64,000 nucleotides of DNA from Helopsaltes ochotensis. Its lineage: Eukaryota; Chordata; Aves; Passeriformes; Locustellidae. Under the pieces are notes generated by a model. It was not told where the DNA came from. It ran no database searches and worked only from the letters and a program-made list of their open reading frames with translations. Positions 51,309 through 64,000 of this stretch are shown in pieces. The DNA is taken from assembly GCA_013400155.1 (NCBI GenBank), contig VXBM01000001.1:3550092-3614091 (forward strand), read 5' to 3'. A program made the translations under genes and the position numbers. The number at the start of each line of letters is the position of its first letter. Position 1 is the stretch's first letter.

Positions 51309-54300
51309 TAACATAATTGCATGTTCCAAATGTTGCCAGCTGTAAAGCTGGATTCATGGAAGATGACAACTTTTTTGCTATGTCTTCTTATTCTGAAAAT
51401 GAAAAGAAACTCAATATTTAAGAGTGATTACATAAGAGAGATGCAGAAAAAATTCTGGTTGAAAAAATTGAAATATTTTATCTTTGTGTTTTGAATTTTT
51501 TACCTGACCTATATTTTGCAGCTTCACATTTTAGATTTCTGGTGCATGAATTTTCAGACTCTAGTCTTTCTGGACTGCAATTTAATTGTTGAGGGAAGGA
51601 TTCTATTCTGTCCTGCTGCTCTATATAAGTACTGAGATTTTTTTTTTTTTTCTCAGCAAGTAATTGTGAACAAAGACAATATGAGGGTAGAAATAAAAAC
51701 AACCCAAAACCAAAAAGGCACATGTTTAACTTATACAGGCACCTTGTACATAATAGTTTGTTTGCAAGTTTTCATTGTGCAGTCTTGAAAAATGAGGCAA
51801 AAATGTAGTGTCTTCAGGATCTATATGTCAAAGCACTGAGGTTATATTTTGGGAGTTTAACATCTGTGCCTTGCCCTTGCTTTATCTGACTGTTTCCAGA
51901 TGGTTTTCTGAATGATTGAAAGCAGCATCAGTGTGAATGAGCATCATCTCTACTACTTTTTCTTAACTTTAAGTGATGCTCCCTCCTCAACTCATGACCC
52001 GTGGCAAACCCTAAAAATACTAGAACTATTAAAAAATCAAAATATTTTAAAATGGGAACCAAATTAAAACAAAGAGTCCCTTCCTTTACCACAGAGGTCT
52101 TTAGAGGAATTCAAAACCTGTCTGTATGCTTTTCATGTCTGAAAAAATTCCTTTTGGGAAACTGTTTGATCTCTTCTCTAAAAATGTGGGTTTGATAGCT
52201 GAAAGCTTGGTAGCTGAAAGGGTCTTGTGGTTTCCATGGATCTTCTGCGTAAATGCTTTTCAATTTTAAATGGCCCTCTGGGTTTGCAGCTGAATACTTC
52301 TCGTAGACCAGGAAGATTTAATAATCAAAATGATATTATTTTTATTTAGTGTGTGGTTTCTTCATGTCTTAAACAAGACTGTTTGTCCTCTCACTTTGCC
52401 TGAGGATACATCTTGCTGTAGCTGTGTGATTAGATTTTAGATACATGCAGTAGAAAACAAACCAAATTACATAAATAAATGGAAGGTAGCAGTAAATTGT
52501 GATTAGCTCATAATTGTAAAATTTACAATTGTAAATGTAAAGAGATGCAGAAGTTTGAAACACTATAAATGTTTAAATTTGGAGATGTAGCACCTAATCA
52601 TTAACAATACTTTGAAGATGAGTCATTTATTACCTTATTAGTAATATTCTCAGAAACAGTAAGAATGCTTTAATACTTTGAAATATTAATATTTAAAAGC
52701 CAATAGAGATACTTCCATGTATTTTCTATACACAGTCTAAATATGTCTTGAGTGTGGTGTATAGGTGTCATTTAAGAATAGGCATAGGATATGCTGAACA
52801 AATCTAGAGGGATGAAATTTACCACTGTTCTGCACACTTTACAAGAAAACACTTCTTGAGGACATATCAACCTATCAACTATGACTCTATCAAATATTAA
52901 AAATATCTATGTTGCATGGTGGCCGTAACGTGTATCATTTTAAAGTCTTTCTGAGAGGACTCGAACAGTAACAACCCAGTCACTGCTATGTGAGAGAAAC
53001 CAGCTGATGCATTCAGCAGGTTTACATACAGTTATGTCTGAAGCTGTGATTTTCATTTTCATTGAAGAAAGACAGTTTGGGGTTTTTTTGCAGAAATGGC
53101 AGATTTCATGCGGCAACATTAAATTTGCTGAACTGATTACTTTAATGGCTTGTATCAATCAAACAGGCTGTAAAAGATGCTTGAAATGTTTCACAGCCAG
53201 TTGAAGAGAGAAATATGCTTTTTAGCTTTCTCACCTACTATATTCTCTCTGTAAGTAGTAACCCTAACATTCATTATTCAGGAATCAATAAACTAAAGTA
53301 AAAATTGTGGTATTAATGTAGAAAAGCAGGATTTTTTGAAAACTGAATTTAAGTTTCCTGTTTGCTAAGCTTTGAACCATTGAAGTTCACATTTTCACAT
53401 TTTGCCTATAATTATCTGTAATGGAAAAATGGAAATGTTTTCTTATTTATATTTTGATCTCCTTAAAGAAACAGTTTGTTTAAGGATGTGTCTGTCGTTG
53501 AGACTTTTCATGTCTAATAACTCGACTGTAGTTGCTCTGAGATCGATAGAGGTCGTTAAGCTTCTCGAGGTTCCACATGACTGGCTGGGCAGGTGAATAA
53601 CAAAGATAAATACCCCAGCATAAGGGAGGGCTGAAGTTGGAGAGATGGCTCAACTGTGGGAAAGATCTCAAAGGAACCTTATAATGTTTTAGACACCAAG
53701 GACAAATGTAAAATTTGTAGGAAATCAGATTTCAGTTTCTCCCGTGCCCACATAAAAGTTCAGCTTAGAAAGCTAAGATTCTGTATCACCTGCCCTCTGG
53801 AACAGGGGCTTAATTTTGCATCAAAAGACACAAGGCTTGCCAAAAATGCGTAAATTAACGTCGTTTCTTTGGAAATGCACATCTTTGAAGTGTTTCTCAT
53901 ATTTTTCACTTTCTTCTAAAAAAGTTTAGCTCCCTCTGTCACTTTGGGCAAAGATCTTGCCCCTCATATAAGATCATTGATTTATATAAGAGAAAAAGGA
54001 AAAGAATACATGAATTTAGAAGAACAGAATTAGCGTGATCTCTCTAGAGCTATTTCTCATGAGTTCCTGTATTCTCTTTTCATTGTCTGTTTGCACACAT
54101 CTGTCTTAAATGCTCAGCTGAGCAAATCTAAGAACAAGGCAGCTGGGTCTACCATTAAAGTCCCCATCTTCGTGACATTGATTGCATGGTCATTAATATT
54201 TTCTGAGTGATTCTCTGTGTGTACAGGGAAAGAGTTTAACAGAAAATAAAACTGAAAGTATTACTCCTGTGTTACCTGTGAATCTCATGCAATTTAAATT

Positions 54301-56804
54301 ATTTAGCTCTAACTTGGCACTATAGCTCATAATAAAAATTAATACTTCAGAATATCTTTTTTTAATACAACACATATGCTTCATAACTAAATTCAGAAAT
54401 ATATCAAGTACTGAATAAATAACCTCTGAATCAACTCTCAAAGGTTCTCTTTCTGTGAAAGTTAAAAATACTGTATTTTCAGGTGATCTGAGAATTACAG
54501 AACTTCAAAACAAGGACTTGAATGATCTGCTTAAACTTTTTAAAAATTACTGCAGGAGAAATAACATTCTTCTTGAGAAAAAAATGTTGCCTAAAAAAGC
54601 AAGTGAGTGTCAAAAACTCAACAATGCATGAAACACAGGAGAATTCAGGAAGTTATGTTGGTGACTGCCATAGTAAAACACGGGATTGACATAAATCCCT
54701 TTTTAAAAATATGATTTAAAAATTTAGTCATAGGAGAACATAGACCAGAACCCCTTGTCAGTGACTTTCACAGTCAAACCAAATTAAAATATATGTCCTC
54801 CTGATAGTCATTTTATTTGGTTCCTTTGGCAGCCTTAATGAAATACTAGCTCAAGTAAAACCAAAGAAATCCATATTTTCTGTTTAAAATGCAAGGTACT
54901 GACAGTCATAGGACATTGATACTAATATAAAGTGATCTGAGTGTTAAATATGTGACAATATAGGAGTACAGCACTTATTATCTTTACAGGCTTTACTTTT
55001 CATTTCACTTACATATTATATAAAATGCCATTGTCACATATATAGGCTGCTATCAACATTTCTTGTCTTTGATGAGGGTCGGTAGTTAATGGTTCTTTCC
55101 TCTCCTTTGAAAGGCAGAAGGACATCCTGGTGGTAATTGACTTTCTAGAGGTGTACTGCAATGCTCGCTGAAGCAGTTGTGTTTGATTCAGCAGACTGGA
55201 ACTGCAAAATGATTTCAGCTAACAGCCCGACGCCAGAGTAGTCAAATGCCTGGAAAAATGAGGTAGCAATGAGCACCTCCAAACAAGAGTATCGGCCATT
55301 TTACTGCTAGAAATTAACTGTGGAAGCAGAATTGAAAGGGCTGTTGTGTTCTCCAGGGATAAAATGATTGTGTAAATAAAAAATACTCACAGCATGAGTA
55401 TTATTTCTCCCCCCGTGATTTCTCTCCAAGCATTACCATAAACACTGTTCTCTTTATAAGCATATCTTTGAACTTTTTCAAATACTGAATCTTTAAGAAA
55501 TGCTAGTAAATATATTTTCTTTCTCATCAACATGATGCTTAATATTTTATTTACTTCTTTCCTTCAGAAGTGCATTTAGGATGGATTCCTACTTACCCTG
55601 ACTTAAGTTATTTATTCATTAAATTAAGCAGAAATAGAAGTCAATAGAGTTAAACTGCAGCATGGAATACACTGTAAGAATCATCTCTGTCTGTTTTCCA
55701 ACATCCCCCAAGGCATTCTCTAATAAAATAGGGGAAAAAAGTCCAGGTGTCTCTTGCTTCTTAGGTACAATAGCTCTTCCATTAGTCTAGCTCACCAAGA
55801 GACAATACAGTTATCTCTATGTAAATGAACCTCCTTTCTCTTTCTTCTGAATTTTCTCTGAACATTTTTTTTTTGAGTTCCCGAATTCACTTTTTATCTT
55901 TTTGTTACATGCATTTTTATTTTTCTGTCCTCTCTGCTGGCTTAGACTGTCTCACGTGGTCCTGGTAAAGCAAACTGCAACTGTTCTATCAGCCGGTAAA
56001 TTCCTTTTCATCTGCAAAATTCCCGATAGGACGTAATGAAGGGTGTTAGCCAAGGAAGGTGAATAGAAGTCACTTCTTGGCTGTTTCCACCAGCAGGACC
56101 TGAACTCTGAGCCTGGTGGCAGTGCTTGAGCCGTGGGTGGGAAGGCAGAGGCACAGAATGAGCACCCAGGGCAGTGGGCTCGCAGGAGAGAAGCAAATGC
56201 GTTTGAAGGTGAGGTTTCAGATCTTCTGACACTAACATGGTCCCACTTTATTGCCCAGGTTCCCATGATTCTTTAAGGGCAGATGAAGAAGATTATTTAA
56301 ATTCCTTTCTCATGGCCAATTCTCATTAAAAAATCAGAGACTCGTTTTGTCAGATAGAGGCCTGGACATCTTAAGCTGAGCAAACAAATCTGCAGAGACT
56401 TTTCTTAATCAGTTTTCTTTAATTCATCTTTCTGTGGTTTAGTGTCTGCCTCTAAATGGAAAAGATTATACATATTCTTACAAGGACATTATGACAATTA
56501 ATTAATAAATGTTTGCAAAGCTCTTAAATTGCAATAAGATCTAGAAAGAAGGGGTATATATAAAATAAATTAATAACTACCTGTCCAGTGACCTTTGTTT
56601 CTTCTGTGCTGAGTGAAATGTCTTATTGGAAGGAAAAAAGTAGACTGTGAACAGGCAGTTAAAGAGAATAACAATATTGTCACATAAAAGGTGATAAATA
56701 GGATTTTCACACAACCCTTACTTCTGCTGTTTTTTTTCTTTTTTTGCTTTTTTTTTTTAAGTAGAGTTTATTTCAGCATTATTAGTAGATTTTTTTCTTT
56801 TTTT

Positions 56805-56806
<2 letters not shown>

Positions 56807-56887
<81 letters not shown>
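56807..56887. repeat. Poly-T run of 81 bases next to the gap
   Basis: An uninterrupted T homopolymer runs directly into the N block, after about 75 bases of T-rich sequence. The length may be a sequencing or assembly artefact. Confidence 0.95.
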
Positions 56888-57007
56888 NNNNNNNNNNNNN
56901 NNNNNNNNNNNNNNNNNNNNNNNNNNNNNNNNNNNNNNNNNNNNNNNNNNNNNNNNNNNNNNNNNNNNNNNNNNNNNNNNNNNNNNNNNNNNNNNNNNNN
57001 NNNNNNN
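56888..57007. other. Assembly gap (120 N)
   Basis: A block of 120 unknown bases. Nothing can be said about its content, and its real size may differ. Confidence 1.
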
Positions 57008-60000
57008 CCAGGAAAAAGGACCACAAAATTATGTGATGCATGAAGAATTCAGGAAGAATAATTTGAAAATCAGGCTCAAAAATTCAGCTTTCTACAGGGC
57101 AGCTACTTATCTGTATGCCTGCCTCCTGGATACTTGAACTGTGGCATCTGGTTAGCTCTGAAGTTAATCACCATTTTCTACATGAATTATTTTCACAAAG
57201 ATGTTAAAACCAAATCCCAGCTCAAGGAAAAGAAAAGGGAAAGCCATCTTTCTGTGACTCTTCTTTTGTTTTGATTTTATTATGCAAGTGCCTAGTCTTC
57301 CTGTATGAACTGTGCCTACTTACATTATAAATACAGTAGAGCTAAACTGATTTTTTTTTAATATGGGCAGAAAAGAAATTAATGCTTCAGTGGTGTCTTT
57401 ATTTATATCTAATGTAGTTTTCTAGATTTGTGCATGCAGAGAGGAATAAAGTTAAATATATGTACATTTTAATCAAGTAATATCTGCAATAGACTATTTG
57501 AAGCCTTTTAAATCACTTCCTGATACATTGCCATTTTGCCAGCCTCTGCAGAAAAAAACCCTTATAGTCAGTCTTGCATTACATCCATAAAGCCAATGAA
57601 TAAAGCTAAGGTCTAAGCCCTTTCTGGAAAAATTCAGAGTCAAGATTCTTAATCTGGAAAAAAATGGGGCTAGAGAATAACCAGACACTCAAGCAAGAAA
57701 TTTGTCACTGAGTAGGACTCTCCTTTTACTTGCTGACTTACTGAGTAACATTTATGAAAATAAACTTAGCAGAATATACTGCATGTTAAGTTATCAGAAT
57801 GGATGCTGCCTGCAGGCTATTGCAGTCATTCTTGCTGACATTATCCTGTTTCTATCAGATTGGCTATGTAGCTCCCGGTATTTTGTGGTAGAGTTCGCCT
57901 TACAAGAGGAGTTCTTGCCGAAAGGAAGCTGGAAAACAGTAAGGCAGGATGTCAACAGAGGGGCATCACCTCCAGCAGTGTCTGCTGCTCTGCTCTGTTG
58001 GAGGGGTTGCGTTTGTGTCAGTGCATGTAATGAAAATTATTGTACTTGCTGGTCTCAGGCAGTGTCTGCAGCAGAAACTTTGGGGTTCGCTGCAATGTTC
58101 AAGCAATGTGATTCCTGCCCTTCAGATTACTGCCCATCATTTGCTGGTGCTGCACAGCCCAGTTTTCAGGCTGTAGGTGTTGCTGCACTGCAGCTGAGAG
58201 GTGCAAGTGCATCCTGCTGAGGCCTACCAGGCTAGTTTTAATCTAATTAGCTTGGTTAACAATGTTAGTGAAGATGTGATGGAATGAGCTTCAGTAAATA
58301 AATGTATGATGATGTAAAAGCCTGCTAGGAATCATCAGGACATCCCTGGGTGGCCAGCAACAACAATGTACAAATTTGAAAACCTCTTCCCAAAGGCTAT
58401 TGAAGCAATGGCTTGGCAGTTGCTTCAAAGCTCCGTGTCATCCTGCTGATAGTTTATACTTTTCCCTGTAAAACAATTTGAAAAATATTATATAAGTTAA
58501 CTGCTTGTCAAGATAAAATTTTAGCTGGAAAAAAAAAATTTAGTTTTCTCCCTGGGGTTTCCTAGTCTTTAAATATTTGCATGCATGGCTATCATGACTA
58601 CGGCCAATTTCTCAGCCTTCATCATAACAGTCACATCGCTCTTTTTACTGCTGCATGCTGGGTTCCAGTTCTGGTAGCCTGAGTATCTTTCGTGTTCTTG
58701 AATGGTAGAAGAGTAACACAAGTAGCTGAAGTTTGGTCTGGGTTATTGCATATTCTTTTTTGAAGAGGAAATAGTCCACTGGTGTAATGAGAAAAATTAG
58801 AAAATTAACTCAGAAGTAGAAAAGGTAATTGGAAGACAAAAGCTGGTTACTGAACCAAAGGATATAGACCTTTAAAAGCTTTAAAACTCTAAGACAGTCA
58901 TAAGAGAAAATAGTAAATGAAAGGTAGGCAAACAGTATAGGAAAAAGATTGATCTTTTTTTTTTAAATAAGAAAATATTCTTGGGGTGGGGGTAAAGATG
59001 GTTTAAAAGCATGTATTTGCTCAGTCTACAAGGTCTATGCTTCTGGTACAGCTTTATTGCTCCTTTTTTCTGTGAACAAGCATTACTGGACAGGAGCAGC
59101 ACCCCTTACTTTTCCTCTTGTATGGCTGAAAGACGCAAAGTTGGCTGCTGCAGCATGAGAAGCAGACCCCAGCATCTCTCCAGTTACAACCCTTACCCTT
59201 GGACTGCTTTAACTGGGCTGGAAACCTGTTCTGTGAACAAGCCCTGGTGGTGCCATTCCAAATCCCAGTGAATATTGGTGTGTGTGAATAGCACACACAG
59301 GCTCCTCCACAAGTCAGGCATTGGCAAGGCTTAGTGAGTGCTGGGAAGGCACCACCCTGATCAGGGCATCGCTCAGACAACATCGTATTCATCTTGCTCC
59401 TGCTTGAACTGAGAGAGGGGCAGTAGGGTTTCTTGGGCTGGGACACAAAATCCTGGATGCCATGGTTTGCCCAGTCCCTTCATGTACAGTAACGTGTAAA
59501 CACAGGATGGGAGTTAAGGAGTCTCATTTCCTGCATGGCCTTGAACACCTACTCTCTCCTTGTTTTCTCATCACTACGACAGGAAAAGTGTTGTGTATTG
59601 ACCACACGGGGGGCTGTAAGGCTAAATTAATTAATGTTAAAAACCCTTTGATTCTCTCATATAAAAGGTTTTCTAGAAGCATGAAAAATAGCTATTTATT
59701 ATCTACATTTTTGTCACTTTTTATTTATGTCCTCTCAATTCTACTGCAGCTTTTTCTTCAGAATTATTTGCCTTATCTCATCTGGATGAATAAGAAATTG
59801 ATAAAAACTAGTGATTGCATAAAAAGTAATGTTTGAAAATTCTGGTCTAAATTTGTTAATTTAAAGTGTACTTCCTCACAGCTAACATGTATATGAAACT
59901 CCTGATCAATCTCTTTTCTATGTCAACTTTGCAATATGGTCTTTTGTTCTTTATATACTGTTAAAGGTATCCATGAGCTCACACAAATGGACAAGAGTAT

Positions 60001-62484
60001 GCAGTTCTGCTCTTAAAATTAATTTAACTTCTGTGTCTTTGATTGTATTTTCTATTCTATTTTAATCCTATTCCTCTCTTGCTGATTTTTCTTCCATTCG
60101 ACAGCTTTTATTTCTCTTCACCCTTCAAGAATCCTGACCCCACCAAAGAAGAATCCTTTGTATACAATGTCATTTCTATTTGCTATTCTCCTTTCTTCCC
60201 CCGCAGTGAGACAGGGCAGGCAGTGTGATGTGCTGGATATCAGTACAGTGCACCTCAGGTACACTGAAACATTTGACTTCACCTTATAACATTTATAGGA
60301 TGTATTTTCTTGCCCTTAGCCCTGAGCCACAACAGGAATTTGGCTGGATTTTGCCACATTTCTGCAACACTGTGTAGCTAAAGTGCTTCCCGATCTGTTG
60401 TTGCTCTTGTGTTCAGCAGCCTGCTGGAAGTGTGAGCTGTGAAGTAGGTTATCTAACACCCAAATACTGGCTTGTCTGAAACTTTAGATAAGAATTGATT
60501 TATATGTATGTATCCAATCCATAAAAAGTGGTGGAACTGCAAAAAATGAAATTACAGGTTGCATTTTAGGTAAATTCTATGGTGTAATCACTTCAGATGA
60601 GTTTGAAGTGCAGTTTCCTGTACTTGCTTCTGTATTCCTATTTTTTTTTCTGCTCCTTACTATTTCTTATATAAATTAGGATTAACTTTTCTATGCCTCA
60701 TTGCTGTATCCTAGTAATTTCCTGAATTTCAAAAATGCCATTGAAAATGTCTTTGTTAAAAATAATAATAAGCTATTAAGCTAGCTTATTCAACATGCTG
60801 AAGTCAAAAGATATTTACAATCATTAAACTGCAGTGAATGAATGGATTTTGTAGGAAGACAGCTTGTTCATTGGAATTTGTTGAGCTCTTCAGAATAAGC
60901 CAAGTTGAAGAAAAAATATATACTCAGTGACTTTGAATTTATAAAAGCTGAAGGGCTTCCTGATGAGTGCAAAATATGATTTTCTCTGATCTGTTTACAG
61001 TTTAGACCATTAGGACAAAGATTGACTTTAAATTCTAACATTAAATTTTCTGAGGCCTGACCCATAATTCAGCCTTGGAAGGAGGTGGGAAAAGAGGTTA
61101 AGGAATTCTGACACTAATTCTGGGCTGGAATTAAATGCTAATTTGTTTGTTTTTACTATTGCTCTATTTCTGTAAAAATCCTACCTTGCAATCATTGTGA
61201 AATTTCCTAATATTTATAATATGTTATATAAAACTAATGGCTAGATGGTGATCAGAGTATGTCCCACACATTGCCAGGTTCCTCCTAGACCTGAGGGACG
61301 TAGCAGCGGAGACTGGGAAGTGTCTGTATGGCTGCATACTGTTTCCACACCAAAGGAGTGGCTTGAAAAGAAACTAAATTTGTCTGCTGACAGAGGAGCA
61401 TTGGTTAAGCCAGGAAATGAGTCAGGATTTGAGAGAACCAGCTGAGCTCCTGGGTGCAGTGGAACATTTTCCTTTTGCCACTGAGCATCAGCTGCAGGAA
61501 TGGGGGCTGTTGCTCTGCACCTCAGAGCCCGCAGCGGTGGAAGTGCTGTGCTCCAGGCATCACTTTGTGTTTTGCTTATATAAATGGAAAATGTGATGAT
61601 GGTTCGTTTTGCTGAATTTGGGCGTAGGCATGAAGGATGCCAAATTCCGTCAGATCCCCTGGGACTTCAAGGTAGCCCAATGATCCTACCTTGTAACGAC
61701 TGCTGCATCCAAGTAGTTCAGTGGCTTTTAACCAGTTAAAGGAGTGCAAAACTCTGTGCTGTCTGTCTTACAATAAATATCTTTACAGAAAGACCAACAC
61801 TTTTCAGGTCTGGCTGAAGCCTTGAAAGCGCTCACATTTTAATTCATTTGCAAGGCTGGGTATTGAAAGAGTGAAGAAAAGTGAGGTATAAGCAAAATCC
61901 TTCTGATTTCTCCAGATTTTTCCCTGTGAAGAAATAAAATATTTAACCAAGTGGAGTGTCCCTTTTCTCTTTGGCTAACTGAGCTTCCTTTCTTTTGTAA
62001 TGTGGGAGATATGAATAAGTTTCTGTGATTTCACTGAATTTCCCTGGTAGCATTTCTATGTTAAAGTGAATAAAGGTGCTTTGCCTGAATATTTTTAATT
62101 TATAATGCTTGCATATTTAATAACTATTAAATATAAATATCTAGGTGAGGGAAATAACTTTATTTAGGATTTAGGTTCTGTCATTAGACAATGCTTTGTT
62201 TTTCATATTACTTCAATGGTAGCTACGTTTACTGAAATTATAATCAATTGTTTGTTAGAAGTGGGTCCATATAAATATTAAATATTAAGCTTTCTGCTCT
62301 TTGCTTCATAGACAACAGCTCTTCATGTGACAATACTTCATTCTTTGTTTTTCTGGTTTTAGGGACTTGTTTAATATTTCAGCAATATTTTATTCCCAAG
62401 ATACTTCAAGAAGGTTTATCATTTAAAAAGTATTTTTGACTATGAGTCAGACAAATTGAAATATCAGTTATTATCTCTCAACAG

Positions 62485-62580
62485 ATTTTACCTGATTAGT
62501 GGTGGAGTTCCATTCATTATATGTGGGATTACAGCAGCAACCAATATCAATAATTATGGGATTGAAGGCAATGCACCATA
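62485..62580 (+). CDS. ADGRA1: ADGRA1 exon: TM4 and start of extracellular loop 2
   Basis: This 96-nt exon follows the acceptor CTCAACAG and ends TA|GTAAGT. Its first base completes Arg272 (AG|A), and it ends with two bases of a Tyr codon. It encodes residues 273-303. TM4 is about 273-292 (F-Y-L-I-S-G-G-V-P-F-I-I-C-G-I-T-A-A-T-N), followed by the start of extracellular loop 2 (N-N-Y-G-I-E-G-N-A-P). The next exon should begin with the third base of the Tyr codon and then encode the conserved Cys-Trp of loop 2. No such sequence appears in the last 1.4 kb, so the gene continues past the window. Confidence 0.94.
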
Positions 62581-64000
62581 GTAAGTATAAACTACTGTCA
62601 TTAAACTTTTCTCTTTCTTATCCAAATAAATATAGCTGGCTTCATAAAGGGCACAGACATGTAATTTGGGATGATATCTGTTATGAAATTTTATTAAATA
62701 TTAGCTGTGAAAGAGCAATGTCTTAATCTGCAGTTGTTGCTTCACCTTCAGCAATTTGATTCCATTACTGGCAATACAATCACCTTTCATTTACAGAATT
62801 ACTTTTCATTTACGTCTGAATAAGTGAAAGATAATAAAAATACCTAATGAATATCATATCTGATGCATCTATTAATTATCTAAATATTTTCATTTCATTA
62901 TCTACCATGATTCAGTATCCTTCTGGCAACTTAGAGCAATTTAAAAATAAATAAAGGACAAGTAAAAATCCCTTCCCCACTTCCTCCACTCCTGTCCCTC
63001 CATTAAAACCCAAATATTTTGGATTTTCACCACCTGGAAATGTTCCAGTCACAATGTCTGCCATAATCCTCTCATGTCCTTGTGTGTAGGTAGGTGTTTC
63101 AGTAGACCTCCACAAGCTCACCAGGCATCACATTGTTAATAATTGCTAATTCTTGGCATGAAGCATGAGGTATCCACAAGTACAGTAAGTCTTTCCGTAA
63201 AAGCATAGCAGAAAGTGAATTAGACTGCAAAGTTAAATACAGTGTGTGTAACAGATCAGACTGGCACACTAATGGATATTTTAGTACTCTGGCAGCACTA
63301 ATACTCTAGAGGACATCACTCTTAGTTACTGCTTTGAGCATCTATTGTAACACATTTGAAACTGGTTATGTTCTGGGCATGAGAAGTGGCAGCCAAGGAG
63401 AATGGTTCATAAGTGAACATCTGGCTCCTTAAAGACATTTTTATAGGTAATTGAAATTTAAATTCCAATAAAAAATCAGTGTATGCCATGGCTAACTGTA
63501 TGCTCTGCCTAGGGCCCAACTCATATTTATTTATTCAAATTTATCCAATTAAACATCCAGTTTATAATCAACAGTGTATTATAAAGCTCTATTATTTATG
63601 TTCCTAAATATGAGACATTTTTCATTTTGGTGCAGTTACTAGGGCTATACTTCTTTAATCATGTTAATGTAGTAAACCAATACCTGGTGCCACAGCGTGC
63701 ACAGAAAACAAGGGACAGATGAGGAATGGTTATAAGATTGAATAAAAAGCTTCTAATTTAATGGCAGCATAGTGAGTTATGTACCTTATTCATTTTTTAT
63801 GGTATTAATAAAGTAAATGTAGACGCGCAAACTTGAACTTTTTTTTACAGAATAGATTTTGTAAGTGATCTGCAATGAGATTCTACTTGAAATAACAGCA
63901 TCCCATGAGACTGCTCCACTCAGGAGCATTCCACTCTCCACTTTGCATCAAATATGCAGCATTCAAATGGATTTCAAGTATTCATGTGTTCTCTGCTTAC
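62581..64000 (+). other. Start of the next ADGRA1 intron
   Basis: This begins GTAAGT after the TM4 exon and runs to the window edge. I see no exon encoding the expected Cys-Trp of extracellular loop 2 or TM5, and no clear repeat. Confidence 0.85.

Larger units (their letters stand above)
37761..62484 (+). other. ADGRA1 intron (24.7 kb)
   Basis: This long GT-AG intron splits intracellular loop 2 from TM4 after two bases of an Arg codon. It holds CR1 fragments near 44.15, 47.8 and 50.9 kb, AT-rich and A/C-rich simple repeats, a 24-bp tandem duplication (51261-51308), a hairpin (46992-47027), a poly-T run with an assembly gap (56807-57007) and a 172-codon ORF (57702-58220) with no recognisable family. 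I see no other gene inside it. Because of the gap, its true length is not known exactly. Confidence 0.88.
20415..62580 (+). other. ADGRA1: ADGRA1 (GPR123) gene span, six exons, partial at both ends
   Basis: This is the span of the exons found for an adhesion GPCR of group A (ADGRA1-3). The six exons join in frame: the 20415 and 21545 exons give 417 nt, the 29964 and 30997 exons 252 nt, and the last two 242 nt. The product would be a plasma-membrane receptor with an extracellular GAIN domain and seven TM helices; the window covers the end of GAIN through TM4 and the start of extracellular loop 2. The TM1-TM4 sequence follows ADGRA1 more closely than ADGRA2 or ADGRA3 as I remember them: P-Q-Y-P-G-E-F-L-H-P before TM1, A-G-G-I-N-R in loop 1, and Q-P-L-L-R-F-Y-L-I-S-G-G-V-P-F at TM4. 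The LRR, Ig and hormone-receptor exons expected upstream and the TM5-7 and tail exons downstream are not in the window. ADGRA1 is an orphan receptor mainly reported from brain, and no ligand can be inferred here. Confidence 0.93.

Noticed and set aside
56691..57137. ORFs of 80-148 codons across the poly-T run and the gap
   Set aside because: They are made of poly-Phe or poly-Lys and unknown bases, and are artefacts of the homopolymer and N block.
59054..59446. 130-codon cysteine-rich ORF on the minus strand
   Set aside because: The cysteines show no regular spacing, there is no signal peptide or splice context, and an overlapping ORF exists on the other strand.
63841..63880. ACAG followed shortly by GTAAG, considered as the next ADGRA1 exon
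   Set aside because: Only about 10 bases lie between them and they do not encode the expected Cys-Trp of extracellular loop 2.
1..64000. tRNA, rRNA, microRNA, CRISPR or prokaryotic-type operons
   Set aside because: None was seen on reading both strands. Short hairpins are present but do not have the size or form of known RNA genes.

Overview
This window is AT-rich vertebrate genomic DNA, almost certainly from a bird. It carries fragments of CR1 LINEs (the main retrotransposon of birds and other sauropsids), two LTRs, and six widely spaced exons with canonical GT-AG introns. There is no bacterial-style coding density, no operon, no CRISPR array and no RNA gene that I can recognise.

The only gene I can support is a partial ADGRA1 (GPR123), an adhesion G-protein-coupled receptor, on the + strand. 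Its exons are at 20415-20622, 21545-21753, 29964-30091, 30997-31120, 37615-37760 and 62485-62580. They join in frame with matching phases (911 nt, 303 complete codons). They encode the membrane-proximal part of the GAIN domain, a degenerate GPS motif, and transmembrane helices 1 to 4. The first exon starts with a splice acceptor and the last ends with a splice donor, so both ends of the gene lie outside the window. The residue numbers I use start at the first codon of the 20415 exon.

Region by region: 1-20414 is probably a long upstream intron. It holds an ERVL-type LTR (about 86-865), a CR1 copy split by a solo LTR with a perfect 6-bp target-site duplication (5878-6625), an old CR1 relic near 13.6 kb, and a GC-rich patch followed by a TAAT-rich AT stretch near 18.1-18.7 kb. 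20415-37760 holds five exons in introns of 0.9 to 8.2 kb, with one CR1 fragment. 37761-62484 is a single 24.7-kb intron that splits intracellular loop 2 from TM4. It contains three CR1 fragments, simple repeats and a 120-base assembly gap next to an 81-base poly-T run. 62485-62580 is the TM4 exon, and the remaining 1.4 kb is intron.

The most interesting point is that this ADGRA1 keeps GAIN/GPS exons, whereas the well-known mammalian short protein begins right at the TM1 exon. The GPS here has lost a conserved cysteine and reads H-F-S at the cleavage position. I found no unknown multi-gene system. The remaining observations are repeat structure, candidate regulatory DNA and chance ORFs.
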